64,000 bases of DNA. Origin: Bradyrhizobium sp. LTSP849 (GTDB lineage Bacteria; Pseudomonadota; Alphaproteobacteria; Rhizobiales; Xanthobacteraceae). Below, piece by piece: positions 1 to 8,849 of the stretch. The notes under the pieces are model-generated. The model was not told where the DNA came from. It saw only the letters and a list, made by a program, of their open reading frames with translations, and did no database searches. Made by a program: the position numbers and the translations under genes. Each line of letters begins with the position of its first letter. The first letter of the stretch is position 1. The stretch spans positions 62,001 to 126,000 of the forward strand of contig NZ_JYMR01000010.1 in NCBI RefSeq assembly GCF_000938255.1, in the 5' to 3' direction.

Positions 1-147
1 TTGTAGATCGACGAAGCCGGTGCAGCCCTCAAAGAACGCGACGTCGCAGCCATAGCCCCGCAACTGCACCGCGTTGGCACTGGTTGCGGTGAACGCGGTC
101 GTCGCAACGAATGCAATCAATGCAACTTTCGGCAATGTGAGTTTCAT
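1..147 (-). CDS. Small secreted protein, 3' end outside window (partial)
   Basis: This is the first 49 codons of a gene running off the left edge. The start ATG is at 147-145, with a GGAG ribosome site about eight bases upstream. The N-terminus is a signal peptide (MKLTLPKVA, a hydrophobic stretch, then ATSANA as likely cleavage site), so the product is exported. Two Cys residues follow in the mature part (GYGCDVAFFEGC) and could form a disulfide. I do not recognise the family. The reading frame is open to the edge, so the full length is unknown. Confidence 0.6.
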   Translation of the reverse strand, partial: MKLTLPKVALIAFVATTAFTATSANAVQLRGYGCDVAFFEGCTGFVDLQ

Positions 148-264
148 GGAAATTCTCCAGCCTCAATTCGGCGAGACAGGAACGGCTCGCACAGTCCTTG
201 GACGAGGGCTGATCGAAACTGGTTCGAGGCTCTTGGCCTCACGCCCGCGTGACGGGAAGGGTGG

Positions 265-765
265 CTATTTGGCGAGTTCGCGCAGCATGTAGGTCGCGCT
301 TGCATAGGACGTGAGCTTGGCGCGCAGCGCCGCATCCGGTGTGACGGGCCGGAAGCCGAGACGCTCCCACAGTACGCGCGTGCCGTAGACCGAGACCAGC
401 GCGAGCGCCGCGATGCCCGATGATCGCGCCAGCCCTTCGATCGCCGCGACATAAGCGCGCGTCACGCCGCCGCGGAAGTCGGGGAGCACGGCGACGTCGT
501 GCACATAGAGGCAGTCCGCATCGTGAGGCAATTTTTCAAGGAAGCCGTCGAGCGGCGGGATCTGATGCTGCATCCAGGGATGCGAGAGGCCGTAGCCGAC
601 GGTCTCATTCTCCGCGGCGAGCACGCGGCAGCCATCCGGGTAAAGCCGCATCTTCTCTGCGAACACTTCGGGGCCTTCAGGCAGATCGGGATGAATCCGC
701 GCCGCGATCGCACTGATCGCCGGCAAGTCGGAGGCGCGCGCAGGGCGCCAATGCGGTTTGCTCAT
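265..765 (-). CDS. GNAT family N-acetyltransferase
   Basis: A 166-residue protein of normal single-domain GNAT length, which would transfer an acetyl group from acetyl-CoA to an unknown amine. The fold signature is visible: an N-terminal start of the type RPARASDLPAI, a central beta-4 strand (LYVHDVAVLPDFRGG, about residues 86-101) leading into the acetyl-CoA pyrophosphate loop, and a C-terminal WERLGFRPV strand-turn typical of the family. The loop is slightly degenerate (RGGVTRA). It is transcribed away from the PF03640 gene at 921. Substrate cannot be predicted. Confidence 0.85.
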   Translation of the reverse strand: MSKPHWRPARASDLPAISAIAARIHPDLPEGPEVFAEKMRLYPDGCRVLAAENETVGYGLSHPWMQHQIPPLDGFLEKLPHDADCLYVHDVAVLPDFRGGVTRAYVAAIEGLARSSGIAALALVSVYGTRVLWERLGFRPVTPDAALRAKLTSYASATYMLRELAK

Positions 766-920
766 CTGAATTGTTCCGTATCAATCACCGCAATTTATTC
801 CGTTGCGATGATGCACGCAGCGAAAAATTTCTTTGCGGCGTTTCGAGGAATACGACGCGCCGTGCGGCGTCCTACCTATGCAGGCCAATTTTGCAAACCA
901 ATTGCATGACAGGAGAGACC

Positions 921-1310
921 ATGACGACATCCTCGATCCGCCTCGCGCTCACGCTCGCCGCATCGCTCGCGATCATCCCGGCCGTGTTCGCAGCGCCTCC
1001 CACCAAGACCGGCAAGACCGACAAGGGCAACGTGCTCACCGACGCCAAGGGCATGTCGCTCTACACCTTCGACAAGGATATGGACGGCAAGTCGGCCTGC
1101 AACGGTCCGTGTGCGACAAACTGGCCGGGCCTGAAGGCCGAGGCCAGCGACGCCGCTGGCGACGGCTACACCATCATCGCGCGCGACGACGGCTCGAAGC
1201 AATGGGCCTACAAGGGCAAGCCGCTCTACACCTTCGCCAAGGACACGAAGCCCGGCGACGTCACCGGCGACGGTTTTCTCAACGGCGCCTGGCATCTTGC
1301 GACGCCATGA
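921..1310 (+). CDS. Secreted PF03640-type repeat protein (COG4315)
   Basis: A 129-residue exported protein. The start at 921 is chosen over an open frame reaching back to 771 because AGGAGAGACC lies just upstream and a clean signal peptide follows (ending VFAAPP). The mature part carries two copies of the PF03640 'secreted repeat': one with SLYTFDKD followed by the CNGPC-TNWPG motif, the other with PLYTFAKDT and GDGFLNGAWHL. This family is common in proteobacterial periplasms and its role is not established. Copy one keeps the paired Cys residues. Confidence 0.85.
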   Translation: MTTSSIRLALTLAASLAIIPAVFAAPPTKTGKTDKGNVLTDAKGMSLYTFDKDMDGKSACNGPCATNWPGLKAEASDAAGDGYTIIARDDGSKQWAYKGKPLYTFAKDTKPGDVTGDGFLNGAWHLATP

Positions 1311-1469
1311 TTGAACGCGGCTCGTCGTTGCCTGAAGGGCGAGGACGGCGCGTGTGATCGGCCGTGCGAGGCGCGATAAATGCGCGGAACGCGAGAATTC
1401 CGGCTGACTGCCTTGTATTCGATGGTTTCGTAGCCATTTCGAGCGGACAGCAGCCGGAAAGGCGTTTCG

Positions 1470-2276
1470 ATGAAGTTCCGTGTCGGATTCGAAATGCTCT
1501 ACGATTTCCCGCAGCCAACGCCGATGATCATGGTGCTGGGGACGCATTTCACCCGCGCCTCGGATGTCATCGTGCCGGACTTCCTGACCACCGCCCCTGC
1601 GGTCGAGATCACACCCTATCGGGACGTGTTCGGCAATTGGTGCAGCCGCATGGTCGCGCCGGCCGGTCGGATGCGCCTTGCCGCCGACGGCGTCGTTCGC
1701 GACAGCGGTCTGCCGGACCCCGTGTTTGCCTCAGCCGTTCAGCACAGGATCGAAGAGCTGCCTGCTGATACGTTGGTCTATCTGCTCGGCAGCCGCTACT
1801 GCGAGACCGACCGACTTTCGGAGATCGCCTGGAAGCTGTTCGAAAAGACGCCTCTGGGTTGGGCGCGGGTGCAGGCGATCTGCGATTTCGTTCATCGCCA
1901 CATCGCCTTCGGCTACGAGCATGCGCGCGCCACCAAGACGGCGTGGGAGGCGTATCAGGAAGGCAAAGGCGTTTGCCGCGACTATGCCCATCTCGCCATT
2001 GCGTTTTGCCGCTGCATGAACATTCCCGCGCGCTATTGCACCGGGTATCTGAGCGACGTCGGCACGCCTCAGCCGTGGGCGGCGGGCGATTTCGCCGGCT
2101 GGTTCGAGGCCTTTATCGGCGGACGCTGGCACACCTTCGATCCACGCAACAACGAGCCGCGGCAGGGGCGCATCCTGATCGCACAGGGGCGCGATGCCTG
2201 CGACGTTCCGATCACGCAGACCTTTGGCCCGAACGAGCTGGTCAGCTTCAAGGTCTGGACCGACGAGATCGCATAA
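1470..2276 (+). CDS. Transglutaminase-like family protein
   Basis: A 268-residue cytoplasmic-looking protein with a bacterial transglutaminase/cysteine-protease fold. The N-terminal half is the beta-rich region seen in this family (FRVGFEMLYDF). The catalytic core is clear: GVCRDYAHLAIAF contains the nucleophilic Cys, and GRWHTFDPRNN supplies the His and Asp. Such proteins may cross-link or hydrolyse peptide bonds; the substrate is unknown. Its stop overlaps the start of the next small gene by one base, so the two are probably translationally coupled. Confidence 0.9.
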   Translation: MKFRVGFEMLYDFPQPTPMIMVLGTHFTRASDVIVPDFLTTAPAVEITPYRDVFGNWCSRMVAPAGRMRLAADGVVRDSGLPDPVFASAVQHRIEELPADTLVYLLGSRYCETDRLSEIAWKLFEKTPLGWARVQAICDFVHRHIAFGYEHARATKTAWEAYQEGKGVCRDYAHLAIAFCRCMNIPARYCTGYLSDVGTPQPWAAGDFAGWFEAFIGGRWHTFDPRNNEPRQGRILIAQGRDACDVPITQTFGPNELVSFKVWTDEIA

Positions 2277-2461
2277 TGGCCAGTCATCCCCCGCTCAGCA
2301 GCGACGAACTCGACTCCTTGCGCAAGGTCGGCTCGACTGAGCGCCAAAGCGAGATCCCCCAATTGCACTGGGAGCGTCTCGTGGATCTCGGCTACGCGAT
2401 CAGACGGCTCGGCGAGCTCGAGCTCACCGCCGCCGGTACGCGGCTCTTGGTGGGACAATAA
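2276..2461 (+). CDS. Small hypothetical protein coupled to the transglutaminase
   Basis: A 61-residue ORF starting at the ATG in the TAATG overlap with the upstream transglutaminase gene. The protein (MASHPPLSSDELDSL...) is hydrophilic with no signal or membrane segment. Its C-terminal half, LVDLGYAIRRLGELELTAAGTRLL, resembles the last helix-turn segment of small winged-helix proteins, but this is only a resemblance. I infer it is real from the one-base overlap and charged, ordered composition; the function is unknown. Confidence 0.6.
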   Translation: MASHPPLSSDELDSLRKVGSTERQSEIPQLHWERLVDLGYAIRRLGELELTAAGTRLLVGQ

Positions 2462-2482
2462 TGGCGGCGCGGCGAGCTTGGT

Positions 2483-2911
2483 TCACGCAGCCGGCGCCGG
2501 CACCAGTCCGTGACGCAGCATCGTCTCTTTCATCTTGGCGGGATCGGGTGGCGCGCCGGCCGACAGGAGCGCGGCCATCTCCGTGAAATATTGCGGGCCC
2601 AGCACTCCGGGGCTGAGGATGCACAGGCGTGTCGCCGGCCCCGTCGAACGGTTGGTGAAGCCGTGCACGATGCCGCGCTTGATGAAGGCCGATTGTCCGG
2701 GGCCAAGATCGCTCTGCTTGCCGTCGATCGTCCAGGACGAGACGCCGGACAGCCCGTAGATCGTTTCGTCCCAGCGGTCGTGATAGTGCGGGATCGGCAT
2801 CCGCGCATTCGGCTGTAGCGTCATTTCGAAGATGTCGACGCTGCCGCCGGTGTCATCCTTGCTGTGCAGGAAGCGGAGCTGAAGCGTACCGAAATTGATG
2901 ATGTCGGGCAT
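2483..2911 (-). CDS. Cupin domain protein
   Basis: A 142-residue single-domain cupin. I use the ATG at 2911 (MPDIINFG) because the longer frame to 2992 overlaps the next gene and adds no family-like sequence. Cupin motif 1 is complete: His42, His44 and Glu49 in PHYHDRWDET, with His83 (GIVHGF) in motif 2, so a metal site is likely. Such proteins can be dioxygenases, isomerases or sensor proteins; nothing in the sequence decides which. It lies just downstream of a PAS_5 gene on the same strand. Confidence 0.8.
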   Translation of the reverse strand: MPDIINFGTLQLRFLHSKDDTGGSVDIFEMTLQPNARMPIPHYHDRWDETIYGLSGVSSWTIDGKQSDLGPGQSAFIKRGIVHGFTNRSTGPATRLCILSPGVLGPQYFTEMAALLSAGAPPDPAKMKETMLRHGLVPAPAA

Positions 2912-2975
2912 GACTGTTTCGTCCACGTGAGAGGCTGCATCGAGATCGCGGCGCTCGCTCACGTCGAAACGAAAA

Positions 2976-3530
2976 CTACCGCAGTCCCTCATACACCATC
3001 AGCCCGCGCGCGATCTGCAATTTGCGGATGGCGCGTGGCAACAATTTCTCCGGCTGGTGCAGATAGCGCCAGGAGGTCACGGTGAACGGGCCGAGCGCGC
3101 CGCATTCATCGTCGAACGGCGCGAGCACGCCGGTGACGCTGACAGGTGTGTGCGGGCGGGCGTTGAAGGGGAGCAGCAGCAGCTCGAGATGCGCCTTGCT
3201 GCCGTCCTCGCGCGTGGCGGTGATGCCGGCGATGGCGCCGAGCGTCTCGTCGGCGACGATGGTGGCGATTTCCTCGATCTCGCGGCGGCTGGCGTCAGCG
3301 AACAGTGCCGCGAAGCTTTGGTCCTTGAGATCGCAGCCGGCAAGCGCGCAGACGCGGGTGCCGGCGACGCGGAACGGAAAGCCGAGCTTGGGCTCACAGG
3401 ACAAGACGAAGATGTCGCCAAGCAGCTCGCGAACGGCGGCCGGATCGATATCGGACCTGTCAGGTGCCCGCGCAGCGCCGCGCTTCTTGTCCCAATACGC
3501 GAAGAACGCGCGGCTCGACGGATGTTTCAT
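2976..3530 (-). CDS. PAS_5 domain protein (PF07310-like)
   Basis: A protein of about 184 residues from the ATG at 3530 (MKHPSSRAFFAYWDKKRG); an alternative start lies at 3560. The pattern of an N-terminal F-x-YW segment, R(A)PDRSDIDPAAVRELLGDIFVL, FRVAGTRVCALAG and the late VTSWRYLH is that of the alphaproteobacterial PAS_5 family. These are stand-alone PAS-like domains, often thought to be sensory or cell-cycle linked, with no output domain attached. No heme or flavin ligand can be assigned by eye. Confidence 0.8.
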   Translation of the reverse strand: MKHPSSRAFFAYWDKKRGAARAPDRSDIDPAAVRELLGDIFVLSCEPKLGFPFRVAGTRVCALAGCDLKDQSFAALFADASRREIEEIATIVADETLGAIAGITATREDGSKAHLELLLLPFNARPHTPVSVTGVLAPFDDECGALGPFTVTSWRYLHQPEKLLPRAIRKLQIARGLMVYEGLR

Positions 3531-3680
3531 GACTGAACGCTTACCCCGGGGCCGCACCATGTGGGACAGAGCTGTCCCACTTCAGTGCACCTGAGATCCC
3601 TGTGTTGTTGTGCAGGAGGGGATTTGCAGCGTCTATGCCGCGGGGGCGTTTTCGCCCCTGGGACCAGCACCTTTGCGTCG

Positions 3681-3696
3681 TTAACGTTAAATTAAC
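3681..3696 (+). promoter_or_regulatory. CtrA-type binding site
   Basis: TTAA at 3681-3684 and TTAAC at 3692-3696 are separated by exactly seven bases. This matches the alphaproteobacterial CtrA cell-cycle regulator consensus TTAA-N7-TTAAC. It sits about 30 bases upstream of the likely promoter for the candidate small RNA at 3737. Binding is inferred, not shown. Confidence 0.45.
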
Positions 3697-3736
3697 TATG
3701 CGCTTTGCGCTCGCTCGACGCCTGCTATGGTGATCG

Positions 3737-3907
3737 CGGTCGCAAGCCTCGCCGCTTTCATCCAGGTTCTCGGCGAGGCCTGTACACGGGCGTCAAACAG
3801 TTTGGTCACTGGCGCGGGGAGGGGTGGGGATACTCCTTATTCCTCTGTTATGCCGGAAAGGCCGACATGGACAGGCAGGGCTTTCCCAGGGCCCTGCCTT
3901 TTCCTTT
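3737..3907 (+). ncRNA. Candidate small RNA of about 170 nt
   Basis: This gene-free stretch has the layout of an independent RNA gene. A possible promoter (CTTTGC at 3703 and CTATGG at 3725) is followed by a perfect 9-bp hairpin (GCCTCGCCG at 3746-3754 with CGGCGAGGC at 3771-3779, 16-base loop), a structured GC-rich middle, and a strong intrinsic terminator ending near 3907. The long frame that would extend the rhomboid protein through here looks non-protein-like. Size and structure would suit a 6S-type or other rhizobial sRNA, but I cannot match it to a family. Not tmRNA: no T-loop or CCA end. Confidence 0.4.
3874..3907 (+). terminator. Intrinsic terminator
   Basis: GGCAGGGC at 3874-3881 pairs perfectly with GCCCTGCC at 3891-3898 and is followed by TTTTCCTTTT. 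It is placed to end the candidate small RNA, upstream of the rhomboid gene. Confidence 0.7.
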
Positions 3908-3981
3908 TGTGCACTTGCACCGGGTGGGTAAAGGCGACTATCTCCAAGCTGTTGCTCCGATCGCGCCTGAAAGCGAAGCTC

Positions 3982-4788
3982 TTGGATTCCCCGCCACAAC
4001 CTCCATCGGACGAACCGGCCGTCATCGAGACGGCTCCGCGCGAGCCGATCCTGACGCTACCGCTGGCGCTGACGGCCTATGTCGTACTGCTCGCGCTGAT
4101 CCATCTGCGGGTGCTGCTGCCGCCGGAACTGGAGAACTGGACCATCGACGTCTTCGGATTCATCCCGAAGCGCTACGATTCCTCGCTGGCCAATTTGCAG
4201 ATCCCTGGCGGTGCCGGCGCCAAGGTCTGGACCTTCGTCACCTATTCGCTGCTGCACGCCAATCTCACCCATCTCGCCTTCAACGTGCTGTGGCTGCTGC
4301 CGTTCGGCAGCGCGCTGGCGCGGCGGTTCGGTGCGGTGCGGTTCTTCCTGTTCCTGGCGGTGACGGCCGCGGCCGGCGCGCTCGCCCATCTCGTCACCCA
4401 TGAGCATGCGGTGGTGCCGATGATCGGCGCCTCGGCGTCGGTATCGGGCGCGATGGCGGCGGCGATCCGGTTTGCCTTCGTGCGCGGCAGCTTCCTGTCG
4501 TTCAGCCGTTCGGATGCCGATACCGCCGCCAGGGTTCCGGCGCTGCCGCTGCTGCGGGCGTTGCGTGACAGGCGGATCGTCGGCTTCCTCGTGGTGTGGT
4601 TCGCGCTGAACATCATCTTCGGCGTCGGTGCGATCGGCGTCGACAGCGAAAGCGCGGGCGTGGCCTGGGAGGCGCATATCGGCGGCTTCTTCGCAGGGCT
4701 GTTGCTGTTCGCGCTGTTCGATCCCGTACCGCGTGTGCGAAGCGATGCTGCAGATGCGTCATCACAGGACGTTTCAGACGGTATTTGA
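3982..4788 (+). CDS. Rhomboid family intramembrane serine protease
   Basis: About 268 residues if the TTG at 3982 (LDSPPQPPSDEP) is the start; the open frame reaches back to 3727 but that part overlaps a terminator and reads as non-coding, so the exact start is uncertain. Six or so membrane segments are visible. The family motifs are present: HANLTHLAFN (TM2), the catalytic Ser in MIGASASVSG (TM4) and the catalytic His in EAHIGGFFAG (TM6). It should cleave membrane-spanning helices; the substrate is unknown. The region between TM5 and TM6 carries an extra loop. Confidence 0.85.
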   Translation: MDSPPQPPSDEPAVIETAPREPILTLPLALTAYVVLLALIHLRVLLPPELENWTIDVFGFIPKRYDSSLANLQIPGGAGAKVWTFVTYSLLHANLTHLAFNVLWLLPFGSALARRFGAVRFFLFLAVTAAAGALAHLVTHEHAVVPMIGASASVSGAMAAAIRFAFVRGSFLSFSRSDADTAARVPALPLLRALRDRRIVGFLVVWFALNIIFGVGAIGVDSESAGVAWEAHIGGFFAGLLLFALFDPVPRVRSDAADASSQDVSDGI

Positions 4789-4982
4789 GGCGGCGCTTGC
4801 GGCGCGGCCCGATTTCATTCATCATCCTTGCGAAGAACAAGAATGTTCCGAAGCGACAAGCCGGTAGCGGCTTTGCTTCGCAAAGCGCCTGAGCGTGAAA
4901 CCGGCGCCGAAACTGTTAGTTGAAGACTCACGAACAAGTCCGGACCGCGAAACGCGGACGGATCCGATTCAGGGAGGCGACA

Positions 4983-5411
4983 ATGACGGTACGTTCAATT
5001 CTCAATACCAAGGGCCACCAGATCATGAGCGTCGAGCCCGACGCGAAGCTGGCGGTCGCAGTCAAGCTGCTCGGTGAGAAGAAGATCGGCGCGGTGCTGG
5101 TGATGAACCAGAGCCGGCTCGAAGGCATCCTGTCCGAGCGCGACATCGTGCGCGTGATCGGCGAGCGCGGCGCCGGCGCGCTGGAGGAGCCGGTCTCTGG
5201 CGTCATGACCCGCAAGGTCGTGACCTGCAAGGAGACCGACACGGTCGCCGAGCTGATGGAGATGATGACCACCGGCAAGTTCCGCCATCTGCCTGTGACC
5301 GACAACGGCAAGGTGGTCGGCCTGATCTCGATCGGCGACATCGTCAAGCGCCGCGTCCAGGAATACGAGTCCGAGCAGGAAGCCCTGCGCGACTACATCA
5401 AGACGGCCTGA
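4983..5411 (+). CDS. Tandem CBS domain protein
   Basis: A 142-residue protein made of two CBS domains forming one Bateman module: residues 1-60 (ending GILSERDIVRVI) and 70-130 (GVMTRKVVTC to GLISIGDIVKRR). CBS pairs bind adenosyl ligands such as AMP, ATP or SAM and tune partner proteins; as a free-standing module its partner is unknown. The start at 4983 has GGAGGCGACA directly upstream and is preferred to an upstream ATG at 4920. The next gene is convergent, nine bases away. Confidence 0.9.
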   Translation: MTVRSILNTKGHQIMSVEPDAKLAVAVKLLGEKKIGAVLVMNQSRLEGILSERDIVRVIGERGAGALEEPVSGVMTRKVVTCKETDTVAELMEMMTTGKFRHLPVTDNGKVVGLISIGDIVKRRVQEYESEQEALRDYIKTA

Positions 5412-5420
5412 GCGGACTTT

Positions 5421-6449
5421 TTACTCGTCCACTTTGGGCGGGCTGCCTGCGGGCGCCGGCGCGAGCACCTCGATCGCCTCCTGGATCGACTCCAGCGCGC
5501 GCTCGGCAGCGCGCACTCCGTGTGCGATCAGATCCTCGCCGCGGTGGAAGTCGAACCAGCCGAAATGGCCGACCCGCGGCGAGATCAACAGGTCCGGCGG
5601 ATCGCCGGCGAGGCGGGCACGGGTGATGCGGTCCTGCATGATGTTGAAGGCATCGACCATCACTGAGGAGATGCCAGGTCGACCAGCGCTGCCGAAGAAC
5701 TCGCGCTTCATGGTCTTCTCCGCCGAGAACAAGCGCGGAAAGCGCCGCTTGGCTGTGGTCTCCTCGGGCACGGCCGCGACCGGCGCGGGCATCGCGCCGT
5801 GCGAATAGATCGTCGTGGAATGGGTGAAGATGTCGCTGGAAAGATTTGCGGCGATGACGATTTCGGCGCCGAGCGCTCGCGCGGCCGAGACCGGCACGGG
5901 GTTCACCAGCGCACCGTCGACCAGCCAGCGATCGCCGATCAGCACCGGCGAGAATATCCCGGGCAGCGCATAGGAAGCGCGCATCGCATCGACCACGCGG
6001 CCGCGCGTCAGCCAGATCTCGTGGCCGGTGCGGACCTCGGTCGCGACGGTGGCGAACTTGATCGGAAGGTCCTCGATCAGGGTCTGGCCGACCGCCTCCT
6101 CAAGCCGGGTTGCGAGCTTCTCGCCGCCGAGCAGACCAGAGCCGGTGAGGCGGATGTCGAGATAACCGAGGATGTTGCGCATCCCTTGCAGGCTGCGCCC
6201 CCATTCTTCGAGCGCATCGAGCTGGCCCGCTGCATAGGCGCCGCCGACCACGGCCCCGATCGAGGTGCCGACCACGACGTCGGGCACGATGCCGTTGGCA
6301 ATCAGGGTTCTCAGGATCCCGATATGGGCAAAGCCGCGCGCCGCGCCGCCGCCGAGTGCGAGGCCGATCACCGGCCGGCGAATGCTGCCGAGCCCGACTT
6401 TCTCGCCGTTGGAGCCATTCACGCTCCGACCTCTCAACATATCCAGCAC
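5421..6449 (-). CDS. Patatin-like phospholipase (RssA type)
   Basis: A 342-residue protein with the bacterial patatin fold. The oxyanion loop GGGAARG (residues 33-39), nucleophile elbow GTSIG with Ser63, and the catalytic Asp in the DGALVNPVPV motif near residue 178 are all present, so a Ser-Asp dyad lipid acyl hydrolase is expected. No signal peptide is seen, so it is likely cytoplasmic or membrane-peripheral. The C-terminal third, ending in a Pro-rich tail, is less conserved. Monocistronic by layout. Confidence 0.9.
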   Translation of the reverse strand: MLDMLRGRSVNGSNGEKVGLGSIRRPVIGLALGGGAARGFAHIGILRTLIANGIVPDVVVGTSIGAVVGGAYAAGQLDALEEWGRSLQGMRNILGYLDIRLTGSGLLGGEKLATRLEEAVGQTLIEDLPIKFATVATEVRTGHEIWLTRGRVVDAMRASYALPGIFSPVLIGDRWLVDGALVNPVPVSAARALGAEIVIAANLSSDIFTHSTTIYSHGAMPAPVAAVPEETTAKRRFPRLFSAEKTMKREFFGSAGRPGISSVMVDAFNIMQDRITRARLAGDPPDLLISPRVGHFGWFDFHRGEDLIAHGVRAAERALESIQEAIEVLAPAPAGSPPKVDE

Positions 6450-6684
6450 CGAAACTCTCCTACCCCGGGGCCAGCCTTATCACCAGACTAGGCACCGCAC
6501 GTCCGCTTCGCCAGAACGAGCGCGAAGCATGGTTTATACCGTTCGGGAAGCAGGGGGCGGGAGTGTGGCGAGGGCCGGGTGGCGCGGGACTAATCACGCA
6601 GGCGTCATCCGGGTTCCATCACGCCGTATTTCATGGGATTTCAGAGGCTTGAATTTGCCGCGTTTTCGGTGAAAAGCAGAGGGC

Positions 6685-7776
6685 ATGACTCTCGGGGGTG
6701 ACGGCATCATCGGATGGCGGCGCAGCGCATTGCTGCTGCCGGCAATCCTTGCTGCGTGCCTGGTTCTCGGCGAGGCTATTTTCGGTCTTGGTGTCGCCCA
6801 GGCCCAGCTTTTCTCCGATCGTCCCCCGCCGGTGCCGCCGGCCTCGGTGCCTGACCCCGGCGGAGCCGTCAGCCTGGCGCCGCCGTCCGGCCCGGGCGCA
6901 GCCCCTCCGAGCCTGCCGCCGGCCCTGACCCAGCCGGCGTCCCCCATCATTCCGCCCGCGGTCTCGACCGTGCCGTCGGCCCCGCCGCTCAGCGCGGCCG
7001 CGCCCGGACAGGCCGTGCTGTCGCTGACCGCCAAATACGGCAAGGACACCCCTCCGATCACCAGCGGCCTGGTCTGGCGGGTGTTTGCCGACCGGCCCGA
7101 CGAGAACGGCACCTTCAAGCTGATCCGCGAGGACCGCAACGCCACGCCCAACATCGTGTTGCCGCCCGGCAATTACGTCGTGCACGTCGCCTTCGGCCTC
7201 GTCAGTGCGGTGCGCACCGTCAGCCTGAAGGCTGAGACCGACCGCGAATCCTTCGTGCTGCCGGCGGGCGGCCTGCGCATCGAGGGCCGCGTCGGCACCA
7301 GCCGCATTCCGCTGAACCAGATCTCGTTCGCGATCTACAAGGGCAGCCAGTTCGAATCCGGCGAGCGCGCCTCGCTGGTGCCCAACGTCGCGGCCGGCGA
7401 CGTCGTGCTGCTGCCGGAAGGCACCTACTACATCATCTCCAACTATGGCGATCCGGCTAGCCTGGCGAACTCGGTGGTGCGTTCGGACATCCGTGTCCAG
7501 GCCGGCAAGCTCACCGACGTCATCGTCACCCACCGTGCTGCCGTGATCACGCTCAAGCTCGTCAGCGACAAGGGCGGCGAGGCGCTCGCCAACACCGCCT
7601 GGTCGGTGCTGACACCGGGCGGCGACGTCATCAAGGAATCGATCGGCGCCTTCCCGCGCGTCGTGCTCGCCGAAGGCGAATACCGCGCCATCGCCAAGAA
7701 CGAGGGCAAGGTCTTCGAGCGCGGCTTCAACGTCGTCAACGGCGTCGACGGCGAAGTCGAAGTCGTCGCGCGCTGA
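6685..7776 (+). CDS. Secreted/anchored protein with Pro-rich linker and three beta repeats
   Basis: A 363-residue protein with a hydrophobic N-terminal segment (residues 13-38), then about 80 residues rich in Pro, Ala and Ser, and then three repeats of a carboxypeptidase-regulatory-like beta module. The repeats are marked by PPGNYVVHVAFG, PEGTYYIISNYG and AEGEYRAIAKNEG, each after a stretch of charged beta strands. This suggests an envelope protein with an extended linker and a binding C-terminus. I know similar uncharacterised proteins in Bradyrhizobium; no function is assigned. Confidence 0.75.
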   Translation: MTLGGDGIIGWRRSALLLPAILAACLVLGEAIFGLGVAQAQLFSDRPPPVPPASVPDPGGAVSLAPPSGPGAAPPSLPPALTQPASPIIPPAVSTVPSAPPLSAAAPGQAVLSLTAKYGKDTPPITSGLVWRVFADRPDENGTFKLIREDRNATPNIVLPPGNYVVHVAFGLVSAVRTVSLKAETDRESFVLPAGGLRIEGRVGTSRIPLNQISFAIYKGSQFESGERASLVPNVAAGDVVLLPEGTYYIISNYGDPASLANSVVRSDIRVQAGKLTDVIVTHRAAVITLKLVSDKGGEALANTAWSVLTPGGDVIKESIGAFPRVVLAEGEYRAIAKNEGKVFERGFNVVNGVDGEVEVVAR

Positions 7777-7784
7777 TCCTCACT

Positions 7785-8284
<500 letters not shown>

Positions 8285-8501
8285 GCGCGAGTCGGCCGTT
8301 AACATCGCGCATCAGCTTCTGGTGAGTGTTCGCTTACCGGACGTTCGCGCCTTATGTAAGCGCTACCACGCCGCTCCGAGAGGTCTCGCGATACACCGGC
8401 AGCAGTGGCTTATTCCAGCAGCGTCGCGACTTGGTCACAGCCTGTGCAAGATACGTATTTCCGATAATCAATTTAATTCTCTTTACCTCCTGCTGCGTTA
8501 T

Positions 8502-8783
8502 ATGTCGGGCATCCGTCCAATGGGGGATGCCGGCGCGGGCTTGCAGGCCTGCGAGACCGGCAAGGAGCAGGGGACCAAGCCCGTCGGCATGTTCGAAGTG
8601 ATCCTCACCAGGCGTAAGCGCTTTGGCTGGCGATGGCAGGTGTGCGACCAGTCCGGCAAGGTATTTGCCGATGGTTTCGAGCGCACCCGGCCGTCGGCCA
8701 AATACTATGGCGAGCGCGCATTATTCTTCCTGTTGTCGCAGGCCCATTTGCGCAACCGCTCCGCGGCGTCCAGCGAGGACTAG
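8502..8783 (+). CDS. Hypothetical protein, 93 residues
   Basis: The conserved-looking part is basic and aromatic: FEVILTRRKRFGWRWQVCDQSGKVF, then RTRPSAKYYGERALFFLLSQ. It has no signal or membrane helix. The start is uncertain: ATG 8502 lacks a clear ribosome site, and ATG 8520 (MGDAG) is an alternative. I know short proteins of this style in Bradyrhizobium but not their role. The gene is followed by a palindromic repeat that may end its transcript. Confidence 0.55.
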   Translation: MSGIRPMGDAGAGLQACETGKEQGTKPVGMFEVILTRRKRFGWRWQVCDQSGKVFADGFERTRPSAKYYGERALFFLLSQAHLRNRSAASSED

Positions 8784-8800
8784 CGGCGCACTGTGAGTCC

Positions 8801-8835
8801 GTAGCCCGGATTACGCCGCGCTCCATCCGGGCTAC
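8801..8835. repeat. Palindromic dispersed repeat (GTAGCCCGGAT type)
   Basis: GTAGCCCGGAT at 8801-8811 and its exact reverse complement at 8825-8835 flank a 13-base loop. I recall this hairpin as a frequent intergenic repeat in Bradyrhizobium. It lies between two convergent genes and could also act as a terminator. Confidence 0.6.
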
Positions 8836-8849
8836 AAGAGCATGCGACC

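Noticed and set aside
3737..3907. tmRNA or SRP RNA as identity of the small RNA
   Set aside because: There is no T-loop, CCA end or tag frame, and no conserved SRP tetraloop motif.
3727..3981. N-terminal extension of the rhomboid protein
   Set aside because: It crosses a strong terminator and a hairpin, and the translated sequence has no protein character.
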